A stretch of 19,800 nucleotides of DNA from CAYTIB01 sp964437725 (lineage in GTDB: Bacteria > UBA8248 > JACPRG01 > G963555815), in NCBI GenBank assembly GCA_964437725.1, contig CAYTIB010000040.1:1-19800 (forward strand). The letters run 5' to 3'. Shown here in pieces: positions 15,610 to 19,800 of this stretch. Both the position numbers and the translations under genes were made by a program. Under the pieces are notes generated by a model. It had not been told where the DNA came from, searched no databases, and saw nothing but the letters and a program-made list of their open reading frames with translations. Position 1 is the stretch's first letter; every line of letters starts with the position of its first letter.

Positions 15610-16233
15610 ATGGCCGAAGCGAAAAAAACCGTTCTTGAGAATATGGCTGATGCTAAAAAAACGATTCTCGAGTTTGCGGATTATACTTGACCATTTTGTT
15701 ATATAGCTCTCGGCGGGGCCGAGGTGATTGAAAAAGAAACAGGGGTCCAGGTTCTTTGGGTACCATGGGAGGGGCGGCCGGAAGGTATCCCTTTCATGGA
15801 ATCTACTCCTGAAGAAGCCAAGGAACGGTTGGCCAAGCATATCTCCTTGGCCGAAAGATACGGAATGACGCTTATTTATCCTGTAAAGAGCTGTCGGACA
15901 AGATTAGCCAATCAGGCGACTCTTTTTGCTAGGGATCAAGGGAAGATGAAGGAGTTTCGGAACGGGGTCTACGAAGCACGGTTTCAAAAAGACCTTGATA
16001 TTGGTGACCCTCGTGTTTTGGTATCGATTGCAGAGCAGGTCGGAATTGATGGTCAAGCTTTGAGTGAGGTGTTGGAAGCCCAAAACTATGGTAAGGAACT
16101 CGACGATTTGAGACAGCAAGGCCAGGCTATGAGTGTTGAGGGTATTCCTACGTATATAGTCGATGGGCAACTGATTTTTGGTATGGATCCGACAGATGAA
16201 GTTATCGATGCCATCCGGTTGCAGGAGAAGTGA
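15610..16233 (+). CDS. DsbA/FrnE-like thioredoxin-fold protein, predicted selenoprotein (U27-P-F-C30)
   Basis: A 207-residue thioredoxin-fold oxidoreductase of the DsbA / 2-hydroxychromene-2-carboxylate isomerase (FrnE-like) family, interrupted at codon 27 by an in-frame TGA (15688-15690). Up to the TGA it reads ILEFADYT, and directly after it PFCYIALGGAEVIEKETG. The family sequence here is normally DxxCPWCYIG, so the TGA sits exactly on the first active-site cysteine. Downstream coding is intact to 16233, with the cis-proline loop VEGIPTYIVDG. A GGG-loop hairpin 18-34 nt after the TGA fits a bacterial SECIS. The ATG 15610 has AAGGAG upstream; ATG 15643 is an alternative. No signal peptide, so probably a cytosolic thiol/selenol redox enzyme. 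A nonsense mutation or sequencing error is the alternative, but the exact position and hairpin favour selenocysteine. Confidence 0.85.
15688..15690 (+). other. In-frame TGA at active-site cysteine position, predicted Sec codon
   Basis: The TGA is in the frame that is open from 15610 to 15687 and again from 15691 to the stop ending at 16233. It occupies the first position of the CxxC redox motif and is followed by the codons for P-F-C. This is the classic placement of selenocysteine in thioredoxin-fold selenoproteins. Confidence 0.85.
15708..15724 (+). promoter_or_regulatory. Candidate bacterial SECIS hairpin
   Basis: CTCGGC (15709-15714) pairs perfectly with GCCGAG (15718-15723) around the loop GGG (15715-15717), and a U-G pair closes the base (15708/15724). 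The loop begins 24 nt after the TGA and starts with G. To my recollection, bacterial SECIS elements are coding-region stem-loops with a guanine at the start of a small apical loop roughly 16-37 nt from the UGA, so this fits SelB recruitment. Confidence 0.75.
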
Positions 16234-16339
16234 AAGTTCATAGCTTTAACCCAGATGGACCGTTTGCATTGTTTTGACGGTTTTGCCATCACTTTATTGC
16301 TGAAACGAGCAGCGAACGTTTCGCCGAGGTGCTTTACCG

Positions 16340-17395
16340 ATGACGAAATACAATGTGTCTGAAATGTGGGACTACTATACAGCCCGACTTTTGTCCGATG
16401 GTGTCAATCACAATGAATTAGTTTACATGAGGTCTGAAACAAAGAGTTGGGAAGACTGGTGTGATGTTTGGTGTGGTGTTGGAACCAGGCACGAACTAGA
16501 AGCAGAAGAAGCCTTGGAGCGAAATTCAAAAGTAACAGCGGGCGAGGAGTTTTGGTTGGCCAGTCTTTATTTTCATTATGGCCAATATCTATTTTGGCAT
16601 GATCAGGTGAAAAAGAGTGCGGCACAGTTTCGTAAAGTCGATCTCTATAAAAAAGCGGCCCCTCTCCTCGATCCAATGGCAGAGCGAGTTGAGATCCCAT
16701 ATGAGGGGACTTTGTTACCGGGCTACCTTAGGCTGCCCATTGGGTATTCCAATTGCCCTTGTGTTGTCTTAATTGGGGGGTTGGAGAGTACAAAAGAGGA
16801 GAGTTACCTATTTGAGCAGATGCTTCTTCGGCGAGGCGTTGCTACCTTTGCTTATGACGGGCCAGGACAGGGAGAGGTTTATTTTGATTTGGAGTTGCGG
16901 TCTGGTTTTGAGCAAACAGGAACTGCGATTTTGGAATATCTCTTAACACGGCCGGAAGTAGATGGCGACAGAATTGGGGTTTTTGGTAGAAGCTTCGGAG
17001 GGTATCTTGCACCTCTTTGCGCTGGGCACGAGTCACGTTTTCAAGCTTGTTGTGCATACGGTGCTTTCTATGATTTTGAGAATTTTGATTTTATGCCGAA
17101 TATTATCAAGGACGGATTTCAGTTTATAACAAAGAGCGAAAACTGGGATGAAGCGAAGGTCGCTTTGGAGGTGTTTTCGTTGAAAGGTGTCCTGGAAAAT
17201 ATCACGTGTCCTTTGTATATTCTCCATGGTGAAAAAGATGCAATCATGCCTGCAGAAAGAGCTCGCCAGATGGCTTCTGAGGCGGGGGGTGAAACGGAAC
17301 TGACCCTAATACCAGATGGTATACATGGTGTTCATCATGTCGCGCACTTCGAGCGTCCAAAGATGGCTGATTGGCTAGCGGCGAAACTCTCCTGA
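16340..17395 (+). CDS. Alpha/beta hydrolase (2,6-dihydropseudooxynicotine hydrolase-like)
   Basis: A 351-residue alpha/beta hydrolase with an N-terminal helical cap of about 120 residues and a C-terminal catalytic core. The nucleophile elbow is GRSFGG with S218; the acid is D300 in HGEKDAIMP; the base is H329 in DGIHGVHH. The oxyanion region is VVLIGGLES and the strand FAYDGPGQGE follows. The size, cap and near-identical spacing of the triad resemble the C-C bond hydrolase of bacterial nicotine degradation and its relatives, with E247 in FENFDF near the residue thought to assist catalysis there (from memory). An ordinary esterase is the alternative. ATG 16340 has GAGGTG upstream. It follows the selenoprotein gene by 106 bp and ends 39 bp before the convergent C45 gene. 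Confidence 0.88.
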   Translation: MTKYNVSEMWDYYTARLLSDGVNHNELVYMRSETKSWEDWCDVWCGVGTRHELEAEEALERNSKVTAGEEFWLASLYFHYGQYLFWHDQVKKSAAQFRKVDLYKKAAPLLDPMAERVEIPYEGTLLPGYLRLPIGYSNCPCVVLIGGLESTKEESYLFEQMLLRRGVATFAYDGPGQGEVYFDLELRSGFEQTGTAILEYLLTRPEVDGDRIGVFGRSFGGYLAPLCAGHESRFQACCAYGAFYDFENFDFMPNIIKDGFQFITKSENWDEAKVALEVFSLKGVLENITCPLYILHGEKDAIMPAERARQMASEAGGETELTLIPDGIHGVHHVAHFERPKMADWLAAKLS

Positions 17396-17434
17396 TTGTT
17401 AGTTTATCTAATTGCTTATGATTTTCTGACTATC

Positions 17435-18604
17435 TTAGGCCGTGTAGGGCTTTTCCGAATAGAATTGTTTCCAGGTGGCCCCACTGAAGAATTCTTCTGG
17501 TATTTCGCTAGCCGGGCTGTCCATAGTTATTGTGAGATTGCCTGCCGGATCCCGCCATGCATAACTAGGTTTTCCCAGACAGATACTTGCCACGGATTTC
17601 TTGGGATTTTCCGGATTGATTTCCATTACCATCGCCGCGAGAGAAGTTTCCTCTTCCGGAGTCTCCCCGTAACGGCAGATAGAATTTGGGCCCGGCCCAT
17701 TAGAATGATCCATGGAAAATTCGATCATCTTTTCCCGGCCAATATCCCCATAGTTTTGCTCAAGAAGCTCCATGCAACGCGAATATCGTTTGTGCCCAGC
17801 GATATCTTCTGGATCGTTTAGCTGATCGAGAAGACGAAAGTGATTGGCCCGTGACGCAACCTGATCCCCTCGAACAATCTCCACAGCAAACTGTGTGTAT
17901 GATCCTTCGATAATGAAGCATTCTTTCTTATCTAAGAACTCAACATTGCCAGGAGTGCTCATCGGGTTACCCATCAGATCAGATAGTGTTTTGTCTGCGG
18001 CTTCATGAGCATTGTCAAACTCCAGTCCGTCTCGCATGATTTGGGCTCGATCAATTGCTCGTAAGGAGGTTAAATCGACCTTCTTATTTTTAAGTTCTGT
18101 GGTCCGCCCAATATTGCTTGCAGTGACGACCCCTGCGTCATTCATCCCCATCTTGATCCCAGTAGAGCCAGCGGCACAGACTCCGAGAATCCTGTGTCCA
18201 GAATCAGAGTGTGTGTCCTGGATAATATTAATTTCTTTATTGAGGTGAAAGTTAGGACCTTCAAGAGTTTTGCCGCCGACTTTGTCACTGTTTTTAAGAA
18301 GAATGGGACAACCTGAGGAAGAGGCTTTTCCCATTGCCATTAGCACTGTGCAACCGTCGCGAAAAACCGCATCTTCGTACAAATTAAACGCGAGTAGATC
18401 TTCAAATGGAACTTCTGATCCTTGACTCAGATGCTGAATCTCCTCCAGGCTGCTTACCCGTAAACTACTCTCTTGATGAGGGAGTGTCTTTAGGACTTCG
18501 TTTCGGTGGATTCCAACGTCCTGTAAAAGATTCCAAAACATATGTAAATTGTCTTCAATGGCCGGACGGGCAACCGCCCCCCGATCCTCCAGGGCCGTAC
18601 TCAT
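17435..18604 (-). CDS. C45-family Ntn-hydrolase (acyl-CoA:6-APA acyltransferase-like)
   Basis: A 389-residue protein of the peptidase C45 / acyl-coenzyme A:6-aminopenicillanic-acid acyltransferase family. These Ntn-hydrolases are made as precursors that cleave themselves before a cysteine, which then becomes the N-terminal nucleophile for hydrolysis or transfer of an amide-linked acyl group. The predicted cleavage site and nucleophile are in FRDGCTVLMA, giving C85. Downstream motifs are the GCPILLKNSDK strand, GVCAAGSTGIKMGMNDAGVV and ASRANHF. The ATG 18604 has GGAGG eight bases upstream; a TTG at 18619 lies inside that ribosome binding site and is rejected. It sits 75 bp after a hydantoinase-type gene on the same strand, which suggests linked amide hydrolysis. 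The substrate is not known; penicillin chemistry is not implied. Confidence 0.87.
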   Translation of the reverse strand: MSTALEDRGAVARPAIEDNLHMFWNLLQDVGIHRNEVLKTLPHQESSLRVSSLEEIQHLSQGSEVPFEDLLAFNLYEDAVFRDGCTVLMAMGKASSSGCPILLKNSDKVGGKTLEGPNFHLNKEINIIQDTHSDSGHRILGVCAAGSTGIKMGMNDAGVVTASNIGRTTELKNKKVDLTSLRAIDRAQIMRDGLEFDNAHEAADKTLSDLMGNPMSTPGNVEFLDKKECFIIEGSYTQFAVEIVRGDQVASRANHFRLLDQLNDPEDIAGHKRYSRCMELLEQNYGDIGREKMIEFSMDHSNGPGPNSICRYGETPEEETSLAAMVMEINPENPKKSVASICLGKPSYAWRDPAGNLTITMDSPASEIPEEFFSGATWKQFYSEKPYTA

Positions 18605-18634
18605 CAGGTTTTCCTCCAACTGAACAAGGTGTTT

Positions 18635-18672
18635 CTAGCCGACTCTCGAGCGAGAATTCGAGAGTCGGCTAG
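18635..18672. terminator. Perfect 15-bp inverted repeat between the amidohydrolase and C45 genes
   Basis: CTAGCCGACTCTCGA (18635-18649) and its exact reverse complement (18658-18672) flank an 8 nt loop. It starts 7 nt after the stop of the amidohydrolase on the - strand. The stem is long and GC-containing, but no T-run follows on the - strand, so it is either an unusual terminator or an mRNA-stabilising or attenuating hairpin between the two genes. Confidence 0.6.
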
Positions 18673-18679
18673 GGAATTG

Positions 18680-19800
18680 TTACTTTCTTTTTCGACTCGC
18701 CGTGCGTCTTGATTTTGAAGCTGCTTTACGAGGTGGTTTGTGATCTACAGGAGTGACTAAATCTCCAATAGGCGGGCCGTTGATCTTGCCATTTTCCATT
18801 ACGACATTTCCCCGGATGATGGTGTAAACAGGGGCTCCTTGAACTTTCCAGCCATCCCAAGGGGTGATCTTGTTTTTTGATAAAAGGTCCTTGGTCCGGA
18901 TAATGTTCTTCTTCTTCATGTCAACGATAGTGATGTCCCCATCCGTTCCAAGTTGGAGTGATCCCTTTTCGGGATACATCTGCCAAACTTTTGCGGGGTT
19001 TTCAGATGCGACTCTGACATATTGGTTGAGCGTCATTCGTCTCTTGTTAACTTCTGTAAGCATCAGGGGGACATTTGTTTGCACACCTGGGAAACCAGGG
19101 ATGGTGTCCCAAATGCTTTTGCGGCTTTTTTCTCTGACAGTGTGTGGAGAATGATCGGTCGCGACCATGTCAATCGTACCATCATTCAAACCTTTCCAAA
19201 GAGTATCATGGTGTCCTTTGTAGCGAATCGGAGGGTTCATGCGCAGCATGTTTCCGATTTTTTTCTTCTTCATCAATTCAGCTGTCATGAGAAGGTAGTG
19301 AGGTCCGGTCTCGACGGTTACATCGACATCACCTTTTTCTTTGGTCTCTCTGATCATGTCAATTACTTCTTTGCAGCCCTCATGCAAGTCGTGTAGCTTT
19401 GCACCCGTAAGACGGCAGTAATTGATAGCCGTCATAACAGCCTGGACTGCAGAGATAGGAGGTCGGCTATCAACATGTGCGTATGGGTCCTTCCGACCTT
19501 CTTTTTTGTACTTTTCAATGAGGTGGCTAACAATTGGACGATGTTCTCCGTGGATGCAGGTTCGTCTACCCGTTGGAGCTATGATGTCCCAGGCCTCAAT
19601 TAAGGGACCGTCGTCAGGTGCGGGAATACCACCAACGGTTTCGCCGAGAAAAACTTTATAACCAATAACTCCAGCCTTATGAAGTGGAATCAGTTGTTTG
19701 AGATTGCTATTGAGTACGACAGCAAGGACAGCGACGTCAACAAAAGATTTCCCTCTCAGGCGTCTAACCTTCAGGTTGAATGCAGGCACTTTTGCCGTTG
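18680..19800 (-). CDS. Dihydropyrimidinase/allantoinase/dihydroorotase-family amidohydrolase, 5' end outside window
   Basis: The C-terminal ~370 residues of a cyclic amidohydrolase that opens ring amides such as hydantoins, dihydropyrimidines or allantoin. The reading frame is still open at base 19800, and the N-terminal HxH metal motif must lie beyond the edge. Within the window are the lysine expected to be carbamylated (AGVIGYKVFLGET), a metal histidine in TCIHGEHR, a histidine in KLHDLHEG where the family usually has LHxxHxS, and the aspartate in ATDHSPH. The C-terminus continues past the usual IRGNVVMENGKI into a Lys/Arg-rich tail (PPRKAASKSRRTASRKRK), which is unusual. The family is sure; which cyclic amide is used is not. 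The C45 gene follows in the same direction. Confidence 0.9.
   Translation of the reverse strand, partial: TAKVPAFNLKVRRLRGKSFVDVAVLAVVLNSNLKQLIPLHKAGVIGYKVFLGETVGGIPAPDDGPLIEAWDIIAPTGRRTCIHGEHRPIVSHLIEKYKKEGRKDPYAHVDSRPPISAVQAVMTAINYCRLTGAKLHDLHEGCKEVIDMIRETKEKGDVDVTVETGPHYLLMTAELMKKKKIGNMLRMNPPIRYKGHHDTLWKGLNDGTIDMVATDHSPHTVREKSRKSIWDTIPGFPGVQTNVPLMLTEVNKRRMTLNQYVRVASENPAKVWQMYPEKGSLQLGTDGDITIVDMKKKNIIRTKDLLSKNKITPWDGWKVQGAPVYTIIRGNVVMENGKINGPPIGDLVTPVDHKPPRKAASKSRRTASRKRK

Noticed and set aside
15688..15690. TGA read as tryptophan through an alternative genetic code
   Set aside because: Other genes in the window use TGA as their terminal stop (for example acyl-CoA ligase at 2297 and HNH at 13205) and use TGG normally. 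Tryptophan at the catalytic cysteine position would also make no sense.
17396..17821. Long + strand ORF (141 codons) antisense to the C45 gene
   Set aside because: It lies wholly or mainly opposite the well-supported C45 coding sequence, has no recognisable domain and no good ribosome binding site.

Overview
The window looks like chromosomal DNA from a Gram-negative-like bacterium of middling GC content. It is dense with catabolic genes: amide, cyclic-amide and acyl-CoA chemistry, PLP enzymes and orphan oxidoreductases. I cannot name the lineage. An apparent UGA-encoded selenocysteine gene suggests a selenium-using organism. Selenoprotein-rich marine or soil lineages such as deltaproteobacterial groups would fit, but that is inference only. 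No rRNA, tRNA, CRISPR, transposase or phage gene was seen.

Left part (1-6060). The + strand carries the 3' end of an acetamidase/formamidase gene with an apparent one-base frameshift at its start, then a benzoate/2-aminobenzoate-type acyl-CoA ligase. The - strand carries a GMC flavin oxidoreductase and typA/bipA. The typA gene looks AT-rich beside its neighbours and sits between two copies of a ~37 bp direct repeat.

Centre (6060-12170, all - strand). This reads as one operon, driven by a good sigma70-type promoter at 12166-12137. In transcription order it holds a threonine-synthase-fold PLP enzyme, a cysteine-synthase-fold PLP enzyme, a DUF6282 metal-hydrolase-like protein, and three tandem paralogues of the DUF1445 / D-glutamate-cyclase-like family. 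The grouping suggests an uncharacterised amino-acid or lactam route.

Right part (12360-17395, + strand). Here lie a thioredoxin-fold [2Fe-2S] ferredoxin, a YajD-type HNH protein, a Gfo/Idh/MocA dehydrogenase, a PrpF-family isomerase, a DsbA/FrnE-like protein and an alpha/beta hydrolase with a complete triad. The DsbA/FrnE-like gene is the main discovery. An in-frame TGA replaces the first cysteine codon of its CPFC active site, and a compact GGG-loop hairpin lies where a bacterial SECIS is expected. It is therefore a strong selenoprotein candidate (U-P-F-C) that ordinary gene callers would truncate.

Far right (17435-19800, - strand). A dihydropyrimidinase/allantoinase-type amidohydrolase runs off the window edge and is followed by a C45-family Ntn-hydrolase. 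A perfect 15 bp inverted repeat lies between them. Together with the acetamidase and the D-glutamate-cyclase-like genes, this gives the region a theme of opening and closing amide and lactam bonds (inference).
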